Shown: positions 1 to 6,354 of the stretch, piece after piece
Position numbering within the stretch: position 1 is the stretch's first letter
Layout: every line of letters starts with the position of its first letter
NCBI GenBank assembly: GCA_002402905.1
Contig: DHGT01000134.1
Span: 1-9,898 of the forward strand
Length of the DNA: 9,898 nucleotides
Direction of reading: 5' to 3'
Source of the DNA: Desulfatitalea sp. UBA4791
Lineage (GTDB): Bacteria > Desulfobacterota > Desulfobacteria > Desulfobacterales > Desulfosarcinaceae
Position numbers and translations under genes: made by a program
Notes under the pieces: generated by a model
Told to the model about the DNA's origin: nothing
Database searches by the model: none
The model's input: the letters and a program-made list of their open reading frames with translations, nothing else

Positions 1-437
1 TTGCGCTCGATCGCCTCGTTGTTACGCCGGCAAGCCTCCTCGGAGTCGAATCGCACCTCGGGCACGGCCCTGGGGCGATGGTTTTCGTCCAGGCTGACGA
101 AGGTCAGATAGGCCGACGCGATGTGGCGGACTTCACCGGAGAGCAGATTCTCGGCTTCGACCCGCACGCCGATCTCCATGGAGGAGCGGCCGACATAATT
201 GAGGCTCGCCTTGAGCGTCAACAGTTCACCGACAAAAGCCGGGTGGTGAAAATCGAGCCGATCGATGGAAGCCGTCACCACGTTGGCCCGCGCATGACGG
301 TAGGCGACAATACCGGCGGTGTTGTCGATGTGTTTCATGATGACGCCGCCGTGCACATTGCCCGCCGGATTGGTGTCCGACGGCATGACCAGGTAAGAGA
401 CGACCAGGCTGGTATCTTTGGCGCTTTTTCTCTCCAT
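1..437 (-). CDS. Acyl-CoA thioesterase, hotdog fold (YciA/BACH type), 3' end cut by window edge
   Basis: Read on the minus strand from ATG at 437, the frame stays open for 145 codons to the window edge, so only the extreme C-terminus is missing. The protein should hydrolyse acyl-CoA thioesters to free acid and CoA in the cytoplasm. Seen in the sequence: the hotdog-thioesterase core near the N-terminus, with N23 (in SDTNPAGNVHGG), the HGG turn at 29-31 and D38 at the start of the central helix. These match the Asn and Asp positions used by the YciA/cytosolic acyl-CoA hydrolase family. A second conserved stretch, RLDFHHPAFVGE, lies at about 60-71. The start is supported by a strong GGAGG Shine-Dalgarno at 446-450, 8 nt ahead of ATG. 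The gene is divergent from the transporter operon. Substrate chain length cannot be told from the sequence. Confidence 0.9.
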   Translation of the reverse strand, partial: MERKSAKDTSLVVSYLVMPSDTNPAGNVHGGVIMKHIDNTAGIVAYRHARANVVTASIDRLDFHHPAFVGELLTLKASLNYVGRSSMEIGVRVEAENLLSGEVRHIASAYLTFVSLDENHRPRAVPEVRFDSEEACRRNNEAIER

Positions 438-576
438 AGCAGTTTCCTCCACATTGACCTTGCTATTTTGCGATCCACGATGTGAATCAGGAAACCTATT
501 GACCCGGCCCCCGTTTGGCAAGAAAAAAGCTGCCGCCGGCAAAAAACGAGCGGCGACCGTCGATGCGGTGCCGCGA

Positions 577-594
577 GATATGTTCGACCATATC
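577..594. promoter_or_regulatory. Candidate operator: perfect inverted repeat GATATG-N6-CATATC
   Basis: GATATG (577-582) and CATATC (589-594) are perfect reverse complements separated by 6 nt. The element lies in an AT-rich patch, about 33 nt upstream of a sigma70-like -35 hexamer and between the divergent thioesterase and transporter genes. Its size and symmetry fit a dimeric helix-turn-helix regulator site. The regulator is not encoded in this window, and I do not recognise the motif as a named operator. Confidence 0.3.
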
Positions 595-627
595 ATATGC
601 CTTTTGACATCCGCAACTTATTATGGA

Positions 628-656
628 TTGACTCAGCACACGATTGACCGTATGCT
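628..656 (+). promoter_or_regulatory. Candidate sigma70-type promoter for the liv operon
   Basis: TTGACT (628-633) and TATGCT (651-656) are separated by exactly 17 nt and read towards the transporter genes. A second TTGACA at 604-609 has no well-spaced -10 partner. Transcription would begin near 663, leaving a leader of about 240 nt before the first supported start codon at 907. That is long for a normal operon and agrees with loss of the original 5' coding region. This rests on pattern match only. Confidence 0.35.
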
Positions 657-906
657 TGAACTCTTCGATAAAGCTGTCATTCACGTTCCATTTCAAGCCC
701 ATGGACCGAGTCGCGGAGATCGGGTTCGCGCCCCGGCCAACGACGCATCAATGAGGTGGCTGAATGACCTTACCAGCCCGAACCAACGCATCGACAGCCG
801 CCTCGCCCGGCGTTCCACCCATGGGGATCGACGCACCGAACGGCCATTACCGGATTGCTCCGGCAAGATCGAGTATTGCAGCACCACAAGAAAAGAAGGG
901 TTCCTC

Positions 907-1728
907 ATGCACGGCTATACGGACAACGTGGCCGTCATCAAGCAGGGCAACAAACTGGTGGTCAAGGCGCCCATGTCCATGGCCTTCTACAACTCGGGTC
1001 CCGTGGATATCGGCTGGCAACGCGGCTACCGCAAAGCCGCCCTGCTCTGCGGCTCCCACGAAGCCGGCAAAATGGCGGAAAAGCTTTTTCTCGCCCAATG
1101 GAAGGATAAAGGCGGCGAAATTGTCGAGGTGGCCAGTATCGACTTCAAAAGCGTGACCGACTTTTATCCTTACCTGACCAAGGCGCTCTCCAAGAACCCG
1201 GACTGTATCTACCTGTATGGGCCATCCGAACCGTCGGCCATGATCGTCAGCCAGGCGCGCGAACTGGGCTTCAAGGGCGGCTTTCTGCTCGGCTCACAGT
1301 GCAAAATGGACGAAATGGCCAAAATCGCGCCCATGGAAGCGCTCAACGACACGGTCGGTGTCTGCCCGGTGGGCATGATGCCCCTGCCCCTCATGCAGAA
1401 GTACAATGCCAGCCACAAGGCCAAATTCGGTGAGGATGCCATTCCCACGTCGGAGTCGGCCTTCAATTACGAGGTCATGTACATCTTTGCCGAAGCCATG
1501 AAGAAGGCCGGCACGGTCACCGATCCCTACAAGATCCGGAAGGCGATCAACGATGTCCTTCCCGTGGGGGATCACGCCATCCGCGGCATGTACAAAGTGA
1601 CGTCGGAGGGTCAGTTTATCTCCGGCTATTTCGCCATCCAGATCCTGGACGGCAAGTTCACCGACCCCATCAATATCGATCCGGGTCCGTGGTATGAAAA
1701 ATACGGGGCCACCTGGATGCCGGAATAG
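907..1728 (+). CDS. N-terminally truncated ABC transporter substrate-binding protein, LivK type (probable pseudogene)
   Basis: From ATG 907 this encodes 273 aa that match the C-terminal two thirds of the periplasmic branched-chain-type binding proteins (Peripla_BP_6 family, usually about 370-420 aa with a signal peptide). Recognisable parts are GYRKAALL (inter-lobe strand), the region with SVTDFYPYLTKALSKNPDCI, the QARELGFKGGFLLGSQ helix-strand unit, SAFNYEVMYIFAEAMKKAG, and the C-terminal GPWYEKYG. The signal peptide and roughly the first 120 residues of the N-lobe are absent. I found no trace of them in any frame between 438 and 906. ATG 907 has an acceptable ribosome site (AAGAAGGG, 893-900, 6 nt away), so a cytoplasmic fragment could be made, but it could not act as a periplasmic receptor. 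The frame remains open up to about 418, so the true start is uncertain. The ligand is not predictable. Confidence 0.75.
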   Translation: MHGYTDNVAVIKQGNKLVVKAPMSMAFYNSGPVDIGWQRGYRKAALLCGSHEAGKMAEKLFLAQWKDKGGEIVEVASIDFKSVTDFYPYLTKALSKNPDCIYLYGPSEPSAMIVSQARELGFKGGFLLGSQCKMDEMAKIAPMEALNDTVGVCPVGMMPLPLMQKYNASHKAKFGEDAIPTSESAFNYEVMYIFAEAMKKAGTVTDPYKIRKAINDVLPVGDHAIRGMYKVTSEGQFISGYFAIQILDGKFTDPINIDPGPWYEKYGATWMPE

Positions 1729-1800
1729 CCCCATGGTCCGTTTGACCAGTGCCCGTGCACAAACAGGCAGCCATTTGTGGATGGGCACTGCCGAGAAAGC

Positions 1801-1835
1801 GCCCGGCGGCATCGTGACAACGGTGCCCGCCGGGC
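1801..1835 (+). promoter_or_regulatory. GC-rich intercistronic stem-loop between the binding-protein remnant and livH
   Basis: GCCCGGCGG at 1801-1809 pairs perfectly with CCGCCGGGC at 1827-1835: nine base pairs, all G-C, around a 17-nt loop. It sits in the 131-nt gap after the binding-protein stop and ends about 24 nt before the livH start. No U-run follows, so it does not look like a simple intrinsic terminator. Hairpins at this place in binding-protein operons commonly protect the upstream message or lower expression of the membrane components. That role here is inferred. Confidence 0.5.
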
Positions 1836-1859
1836 TTCCATTCCGCAGCGAGGCAACGC

Positions 1860-2720
1860 ATGGATCTTTTTTTGCAGCAGGTGATCAACGGCATCATGGT
1901 CGGCAGCGTCTATTCGCTGGTGGCGCTGGGGCTCACCATCATCTATGGCATTCTGGGCGTTCCCAACTTCGCCCATGGGTCGCTCTACATGCTGGGTGCC
2001 TATTTCTCGTTTCTGCTGGTCACGGCCGGCGGCGTCAACTACTGGCTGGCCATTCTCATCTCCATGGCCGCTCTGACCGTCATCGGCATGGTGATCGAGC
2101 GCATCGTTTTCCGACCGCTGGTCAACGCCCCCCATCTCAACAGTTTCATCGCGGCCATCGGCCTGATTTATGTCATCGACAACGTGGCGCTGATCGTCTG
2201 GGGCCCTGATTTCAAACGCTTCCCCCCCCTGTATGACCAGCTGTATCACTTCCTGGGCGTGACCATCACCCTGCATCGCATCATCATCGTCATCACGGCG
2301 GTCGTGCTCATTGTGTTGCTCGAGCTGTTCATCAAAAAAACGACCATCGGCTCGGCCATCGAGGCCACGGCCCAGGATCGGGTGGGGGCCCGCCTTTCGG
2401 GCATCAACGTCACCCGGGTGGACATGTGGACTTTGGGCCTGGGCACCTCCCTGGCGGCCGCGGCCGGCGCGCTCATCGGCCCGATCCTGCTGGTCTACCC
2501 CGCCATGGGCGGGGCGGTGACCCTCAAGGCGTTCGTGATCATCATTCTCGGCGGCATGGGCAGCATCCCCGGCGCGATCCTGGGTGGTTTTCTCCTGGGC
2601 CTGATCGAAAGCATCGGCGGGGCCTACCTCACCACCAATTACCATGAAGTCCTGGCATTCGGCCTCCTGGTCACGGTTCTGGCCATCAAGCCGACCGGGT
2701 TATTCGGAAAGGCACACTGA
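1860..2720 (+). CDS. livH: Branched-chain-type ABC transporter permease LivH
   Basis: A 286-aa polytopic inner-membrane permease of the LivH/BPD_transp_2 family, one half of the transmembrane channel that pairs with LivM. Hallmarks seen: the N-terminal NGIMVGSVYSLVALGLTIIYG helix region, then PNFAHGSLYMLGAY at 35-48 (the family's NFAHG-type signature), and the cytoplasmic ATPase-coupling loop EATAQDRVGARLSGIN starting at E168. The C-terminal part has GGMGSIPGAILGG and the closing KPTGLFGKAH, matching the usual RP-x-GLFG end. Length is typical. The start at 1860 is preceded by GAGG at 1850-1853. The gene stops 2 nt before the livM start, so the two are probably translationally coupled. Permease identity is secure, but the transported compound is not; members move branched-chain amino acids, amides, urea or aromatic acids. 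Confidence 0.93.
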   Translation: MDLFLQQVINGIMVGSVYSLVALGLTIIYGILGVPNFAHGSLYMLGAYFSFLLVTAGGVNYWLAILISMAALTVIGMVIERIVFRPLVNAPHLNSFIAAIGLIYVIDNVALIVWGPDFKRFPPLYDQLYHFLGVTITLHRIIIVITAVVLIVLLELFIKKTTIGSAIEATAQDRVGARLSGINVTRVDMWTLGLGTSLAAAAGALIGPILLVYPAMGGAVTLKAFVIIILGGMGSIPGAILGGFLLGLIESIGGAYLTTNYHEVLAFGLLVTVLAIKPTGLFGKAH

Positions 2721-2722
2721 AA

Positions 2723-3700
2723 GTGAACACATCGCCCCTGAGACCCGGCTTTCTGATACCGGCGGCCATCCTCCTCCTGGCCGTCGTGGCTCCGTTGCTG
2801 TCCGAAAACCGATATCTTCATCACTTGATGATCATGGCCTGCGTATGGGGTATCGCGGCTACCGCCCTGAATCTGGTCATGGGGTATGCCGGTCAGGTCA
2901 ACCTCGCCCACGGGGCTTTTTTCGGCATCGGCGCCTATACGTCGGGACTGCTCATGCTCAAACTGGGCATCGGGTTCTGGATCGCGCTGCCCCTGGCCTG
3001 CCTGACCGCCGCCCTTTTCGGACTGCTCATCGGCATGCCGTCCCTGCGCACCAAGGGCGCCTATTTCGCCATCGGCACGCTCTGTTTCAATGTCATCGTC
3101 ACCGTCATCATCGACCGGTGGGAGAATCTCACCGAGGGACAGCGCGGGCTGCTCGGTATCCCGCCGCCATCGGCGATTCCTCTGCCCTTCGGTCTGACGG
3201 TCCGATTCGACAACAACATGGTGGCCACCTACTACCTGTTCCTGATCATGCTGCTGCTCACCCTGTTCGTGACCCGGCGCATCGTCGTCTCTCTGATGGG
3301 CAAGGATTTCCGTGCCGTCAAAGGCAACGAAGAGTTGGCCGCTTCGATCGGTATCAACCCTTTTCGAACCAAATTGATCGCCTTCGTGACCAGTACCTTT
3401 TTCGCCGGATTGGCAGGGGGACTCTACGCCTCATATATCGGGTTTCTAAGCCCTGACATCTCCGATTTTCATGTCACCTTCGAAGTGCTGATACAGGTGA
3501 TGTTCGGCGGCATCGGCACGCTGGCCGGCCCGATCATCGGTGCCACCATTCTGCCGGTGATTTCAGAGACCCTGCATGCGCTGGCCGCCTACCGGATGGT
3601 CGCATACGGCGTCATGCTGATCGTGGTCATCATCTTTCTGCCGACAGGCATCATGGGCGGTTTAAAAATCGTGTGGACCAAGTGCATCACCAGGAAATAG
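2723..3700 (+). CDS. livM: Branched-chain-type ABC transporter permease LivM
   Basis: A 325-aa inner-membrane permease of the LivM family, the partner of LivH in the heterodimeric channel. Seen: hydrophobic N-terminal helices, GQVNLAHGAFFGIGAY at 57-72 (the LivM counterpart of the family signature), MPSLRTKGAYFAI near 110-120, and the ATPase-coupling loop starting RAVKGNEELAASIGIN at 197. A glycine-rich segment (FFAGLAGGLYASYIGF) and the FGGIGTLAGPIIGA stretch follow. The start is GTG at 2723, with GGAAAGG at 2707-2713 as ribosome site. The next ATG choices would remove part of the first helix region. The spacing of 2 nt to livH and 20 nt to livG places it inside one transcription unit. Family assignment is firm. 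Confidence 0.93.
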   Translation: MNTSPLRPGFLIPAAILLLAVVAPLLSENRYLHHLMIMACVWGIAATALNLVMGYAGQVNLAHGAFFGIGAYTSGLLMLKLGIGFWIALPLACLTAALFGLLIGMPSLRTKGAYFAIGTLCFNVIVTVIIDRWENLTEGQRGLLGIPPPSAIPLPFGLTVRFDNNMVATYYLFLIMLLLTLFVTRRIVVSLMGKDFRAVKGNEELAASIGINPFRTKLIAFVTSTFFAGLAGGLYASYIGFLSPDISDFHVTFEVLIQVMFGGIGTLAGPIIGATILPVISETLHALAAYRMVAYGVMLIVVIIFLPTGIMGGLKIVWTKCITRK

Positions 3701-3720
3701 AAACCAACAGGCGGGGTGAC

Positions 3721-4491
3721 ATGCTTTTCCAAACCATGGGACTGACCAAACGTTTCGGCGGCTTGACCGCCGTCAGCGACCTGAGCTTCGGCATCGAGGA
3801 GGGCCAGATCGTCAGCGTCATCGGACCGAACGGGGCCGGCAAATCCACGGTGTTCAACCTGGTGACCGGGGTACATCGCCCCACCGCCGGCCGCATCGAG
3901 CTGATGGGCCGACCGATTACGGGTCTCAAGCCTTACCAGGTGGCCCGGCAGGGCGTTGCCAGGACGTTTCAATCCACCACGGTCTTCGGCCAGGACACGG
4001 TGTTTGAAAACCTGGTCATCGGCCATCGGCTGCGCACCGGCAGCGGCCTTTTCAGCGCCCTGCTGGTCAGTGGCCGGGAGCGCGGGGACCGCAAAAAGAG
4101 CATGGCCAAAGCCGAAGAGCTGCTCTCTTTTCTCGATCTGGAACACTATCGCGACGAGGCGGCCGGCAACATCCCCCAGGAGGCCCAGAAACGGCTCTCC
4201 ATCGGCATCGCCCTGGCCACCGAACCCAAACTGCTGCTGCTGGATGAACCCACCGGCGGGGTCAACCTGGAAGAAGACGACAGCCTCATCCGTATCATCC
4301 AGAAAATCAAGGCGTCGGGGGTGACCATCTGCCTGATCGAACACAAAATGAAAATGGTGATGGGTATTTCCGATCGGGTGGTGGTGCTCAGCTACGGCAG
4401 CAAGATTGCCGAAGGCGATCCCCAGTCGGTCAGTCGCGACAAAAACGTCATCGAAGCTTATTTGGGACCGGGATATGCTGCTAAAGATTGA
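3721..4491 (+). CDS. livG: ABC transporter ATP-binding protein LivG, with a non-canonical signature motif
   Basis: A 256-aa cytoplasmic ATPase subunit that drives the LivH/LivM channel. Seen: Walker A GPNGAGKST at 35-43, Q-loop RTFQ ending at Q84, Walker B LLLLDE at 171-176 with catalytic E176, and switch histidine H208 in LIEHK. The C-terminal VIEAYLG is the usual LivG ending. Oddity: where LivG proteins normally have a signature like L-P-Y-G-Q-Q, this one reads IPQEAQ (151-156), with no glycine and no serine. The rest of the motif region (KRLSIGIALA) is intact, as are the flanking Walker B and D-loop (GGVN), so this is not decay. ATG 3721 is chosen over an in-frame GTG at 3673, which would overlap livM. 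AGGCGG lies 6 nt upstream of 3721. The gene overlaps livF by 17 nt. Confidence 0.93.
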   Translation: MLFQTMGLTKRFGGLTAVSDLSFGIEEGQIVSVIGPNGAGKSTVFNLVTGVHRPTAGRIELMGRPITGLKPYQVARQGVARTFQSTTVFGQDTVFENLVIGHRLRTGSGLFSALLVSGRERGDRKKSMAKAEELLSFLDLEHYRDEAAGNIPQEAQKRLSIGIALATEPKLLLLDEPTGGVNLEEDDSLIRIIQKIKASGVTICLIEHKMKMVMGISDRVVVLSYGSKIAEGDPQSVSRDKNVIEAYLGPGYAAKD

Positions 4492-5185
4492 AAACGTCGA
4501 TACCTATTACGGACGTGCGCAAGCCCTGAAGAAAATTTGCCTGCAGATCTCCGAAGGCGAACTGGTGACCATTCTCGGCGCCAACGGATCGGGCAAGACC
4601 ACGCTGCTCAACACCATTTCGGGTATCTTGAGGCCCAGAGCGGGCGAAATGGTCTTCGACGGCAGGCCGATCCAGGAGCTGAAGACCGATGCCATCGTCA
4701 AACTGAGCATCTCCCAATGCCCCGAGGGGCGGCGCCTGTTTCCCGGCATGACCGTCTTGAAAAACCTGATGCTGGGCGCCTTCGTGCACCGCAACGACCC
4801 CAAAGGGATCGAACGTGACCTGGCGACCGTTTTCAATCTCTTCCCGATTCTCGACGAACGCAAGAGTCAGCTGGCCGGCACCATGAGCGGTGGCGAACAG
4901 CAGATGCTGGCCATCGGCCGGGCCCTTATGGCGCGCCCCCGGCTACTGCTGCTCGACGAACCCTCGTTGGGATTGGCGCCGCTGGTGGTCGCCCGGATCT
5001 TCGAGGCCATCGAAGACATCCACCGCCAGGGCACCGCCGTCTGCCTGGTGGAACAAAATGCCGCCATGGCCATTCAGGTCGCCAACCGAGGATATGTGCT
5101 CGAAAACGGAGAGATCGTGCTGTCCGGCACCCGCGACGAACTCGAACGCAGCGACAAAATCAAACAGGCCTATCTGGGAGTTTAA
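4475..5185 (+). CDS. livF: ABC transporter ATP-binding protein LivF
   Basis: A 236-aa cytoplasmic ATPase that dimerises with LivG. Seen: Walker A GANGSGKTT at 35-43, the LivF-typical PEGRRLFPGMTVLKNL region after the Q-loop, a canonical signature MSGGEQQ from 137, Walker B LLLLDE at 157-162 with E162, and LVEQNA at 191-196. Q194 stands where most ABC ATPases have the switch histidine; this replacement is normal for LivF. The closing KIKQAYLGV is also typical. The start at 4475 lies inside the 3' end of livG (17-nt overlap), which implies coupled translation. An upstream in-frame ATG at 4406 would add 23 residues without homology and is rejected. Assignment is firm. Confidence 0.94.
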   Translation: MLLKIENVDTYYGRAQALKKICLQISEGELVTILGANGSGKTTLLNTISGILRPRAGEMVFDGRPIQELKTDAIVKLSISQCPEGRRLFPGMTVLKNLMLGAFVHRNDPKGIERDLATVFNLFPILDERKSQLAGTMSGGEQQMLAIGRALMARPRLLLLDEPSLGLAPLVVARIFEAIEDIHRQGTAVCLVEQNAAMAIQVANRGYVLENGEIVLSGTRDELERSDKIKQAYLGV

Positions 5186-5214
5186 AAACTCATGTTGCGG
5201 CTCGAACGGCCGAT

Positions 5215-5721
5215 ATGACCATCATGAAACAGGACAAAGCCTCACGCACCACCTCGATCCTCATCGACATCATCATGGATGTCCCCTTTTTTGCCATGCT
5301 GGACGCCCGCCAGTTGGGCGTCGTGGCCAATCATATGAACTACTATGAAATCAAAAAGGGCGAGACGCTGTTCAAGGAGGGCGATCCGGGCGATTCGGTC
5401 TGTTTTGTCATCCGGGGATCGCTGGATGTCTTCAAAGAGACCTCCACACCCGGTCAGCATGTCCTCATCGCCACGGTCACGAAAAACAAGTCCATCGGCG
5501 AGATGGCGGTCATCGACGAGTATACCCGTTCGGCCACGGTGACCGCCCACAGCGACGCCGCCATCGTGGCGTTGACCAAACGCGGTTTTGAAGCCATTCT
5601 CCAGGAGAACCCGGCCATCGGCGCCGCCATCCTCAAAAAAATCGCCTCGCTGGTCAGCATGAACCTCCGCCGCACCTCTTCCCAGTTGGCCGATTATATG
5701 CCGGCGCTGCCCATTACCTGA
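5215..5721 (+). CDS. Stand-alone cyclic nucleotide-binding domain protein at the end of the liv operon
   Basis: A 168-aa soluble protein made almost entirely of one cyclic-nucleotide-binding (cNMP/CAP_ED) domain. Seen: an N-terminal helical segment with VPFFAMLDARQL at 23-34, the beta-roll with GETLFKEGDPGDSVCFVIRG at 49-68, and a phosphate-binding cassette where G95, E96 and R105-S106-A107-T108 occupy the expected ligand-contact places. A short C-terminal helix closes the protein. There is no helix-turn-helix, kinase, channel or GGDEF domain, so it is not itself a CRP-type DNA-binding regulator. It begins 29 nt after livF on the same strand, which suggests co-transcription and perhaps regulation of transport, though this is inference. 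No strong ribosome site is seen; ATG 5224 is an alternative start. Whether it binds cAMP, cGMP or nothing is unknown. Confidence 0.87.
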   Translation: MTIMKQDKASRTTSILIDIIMDVPFFAMLDARQLGVVANHMNYYEIKKGETLFKEGDPGDSVCFVIRGSLDVFKETSTPGQHVLIATVTKNKSIGEMAVIDEYTRSATVTAHSDAAIVALTKRGFEAILQENPAIGAAILKKIASLVSMNLRRTSSQLADYMPALPIT

Positions 5722-5734
5722 ACATGACGCGGCC

Positions 5735-6196
5735 TCAAGGCCCCTTGGGCAGACTGCAGCGAACGACCCTCAGATAGCGAATACTGGAAAGCAGCAAGGC
5801 CAGCCCGATGGCCGTATACGGCACGGCCAGAAGGTGTTTGGGAATCGGGGAGTATCGCAATACCGCTCCCATCAGCACCATTGCCGCCACCAGGAGGTAG
5901 CTTTTCCAGTTCATGAAGGAAAAGAGGCAGCGCTTGCCGTCCATGGGGAGGATGCGCGCCAGATTTTTATCGACCACCCTCAAGAAACCAAAGTGGTGAA
6001 TGAACAAAGCGGCCGCGATCCCGACAGCGGCCCGGACCAGAAGCGCCCCAGGGTCAAGATGACGCAACCAGGCACCGGCAAACCCCAGAAGCATGCCGCC
6101 GGCAAAGATCCACAAGGCCGCCGCCAGATACAACAGCACGCTCTTTTCAACTGCCGGTTTGATCTTCCCGATGCGGTCGTCCATTTTCCCGCCCAT
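5735..6196 (-). CDS. Conserved-looking four-helix membrane protein of unknown function
   Basis: A 153-aa protein I cannot assign to a named family. Four hydrophobic segments are visible: about 21-44 (with AALWIFAGGMLLGFAGAWL), 52-72, 98-115 and 122-142. They are separated by basic loops such as the one holding VVDKNLARILPMDGKR at about 74-89. The layout N-short soluble / TM1-TM2 / loop / TM3-TM4 / short basic tail suggests a small inner-membrane protein with both ends in the cytoplasm. The loop motif RILPMDGKRCLFSFMNWKSY resembles one found in small uncharacterised bacterial membrane proteins, but I cannot name it. The start could be 6196 or the ATG at 6184, which has GGGCGGG just ahead. The gene converges on the cyclic-nucleotide protein with 13 nt between stops. 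Confidence 0.75.
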   Translation of the reverse strand: MGGKMDDRIGKIKPAVEKSVLLYLAAALWIFAGGMLLGFAGAWLRHLDPGALLVRAAVGIAAALFIHHFGFLRVVDKNLARILPMDGKRCLFSFMNWKSYLLVAAMVLMGAVLRYSPIPKHLLAVPYTAIGLALLLSSIRYLRVVRCSLPKGP

Positions 6197-6234
6197 CCGC
6201 CAATCGATCCTGTTTCGTGAGGTTGTTTTGTTCC

Positions 6235-6264
6235 ACTATAGGCTCAGGGCCGACATTAAAGCAA
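6235..6264 (-). promoter_or_regulatory. Candidate sigma70-type promoter for the four-helix membrane protein gene
   Basis: On the minus strand, TTGCTT (6264-6259) and TATAGT (6240-6235) are separated by 18 nt, about 38 nt upstream of the start at 6196. Transcription would begin near 6228. The palindrome at 6292-6309 is then centred about 72 nt upstream, a spacing used by class I CRP/FNR-type activators. This is pattern match only. Confidence 0.4.
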
Positions 6265-6291
6265 ATCCAGACGGGACCAATATTTCGTATC

Positions 6292-6309
6292 CCTTGACCC
6301 AGGTCAAGG
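6292..6309. promoter_or_regulatory. Candidate CRP/FNR-family operator: CCTTGACC-CA-GGTCAAGG
   Basis: An 18-bp perfect inverted repeat: two 8-bp arms around a 2-nt centre, placed in the 210-nt region between two divergent genes. Its core, TTGAC-N4-GTCAA, has the half-site spacing of FNR-type sites (TTGAT-N4-ATCAA) with C/G in place of T/A. From memory, sites of this form have been proposed for HcpR-type nitrosative-stress regulators in sulfate reducers. That link is recall and inference, not demonstrated here. No such regulator is encoded in the window. Confidence 0.55.
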
Positions 6310-6325
6310 AAGCTTTGCACAAGGG

Positions 6326-6354
6326 CTGGTAAATTGGGGCCAAGCGCTTATGAT
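6326..6354 (+). promoter_or_regulatory. Candidate activator-dependent promoter for the cupin/VOC pair
   Basis: TATGAT at 6349-6354 is a good -10 hexamer, while the 17-nt-spaced -35 place (6326-6331, CTGGTA) is poor. A start near 6361 puts the centre of the 6292-6309 palindrome at about -60.5, close to the classic class I CRP position of -61.5. An alternative -10, TAGAAT at 6359-6364, would put the palindrome near -70.5. A weak -35 with a well-placed dyad fits an activated promoter, but nothing here proves it. Confidence 0.35.

Larger units (their letters stand above)
438..906. other. 469-nt stretch without a supported gene; regulatory DNA ahead of the liv operon
   Basis: No frame here gives a recognisable protein. 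The frame of the downstream binding-protein remnant stays open back to about 418, but its translation upstream of 907 is low-complexity and Arg/Lys-rich (for example a GKKKAAAGKKRAA run) and has no signal peptide. The other plus frames carry stops: frame 2 in the 500s, 600s and 750s, frame 3 in the 640s-670s and near 755. The part from about 575 to 680 is clearly more AT-rich than its surroundings and holds a palindrome and a promoter-like pair. The remainder may be scar sequence left when the 5' part of the binding-protein gene was lost. Confidence 0.5.

Noticed and set aside
78..485. Plus-strand frame of 135 codons at the left edge.
   Set aside because: The opposite strand encodes a clear hotdog thioesterase with a good ribosome site.
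418..906. Start of the binding-protein gene at ATG 418.
   Set aside because: This would add about 163 residues without a signal peptide or family similarity and overlap the divergent thioesterase gene. Kept only as an uncertainty.
1626..2645. Open minus-strand frame of 339 codons opposite livH.
   Set aside because: It is His/Asp/Gln-rich with no domain, and antisense to a conserved permease.
3673..3720. GTG 3673 as the livG start.
   Set aside because: It adds 16 residues not found in the family and overlaps livM, while ATG 3721 has an AGGCGG ribosome site and matches the family N-terminus.
5731..5749. Short stems (GGCC-TCAA-GGCC and an overlapping alternative) between the convergent stops as a bidirectional terminator.
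   Set aside because: Stems are only 4-6 bp and neither strand shows a U-tract.
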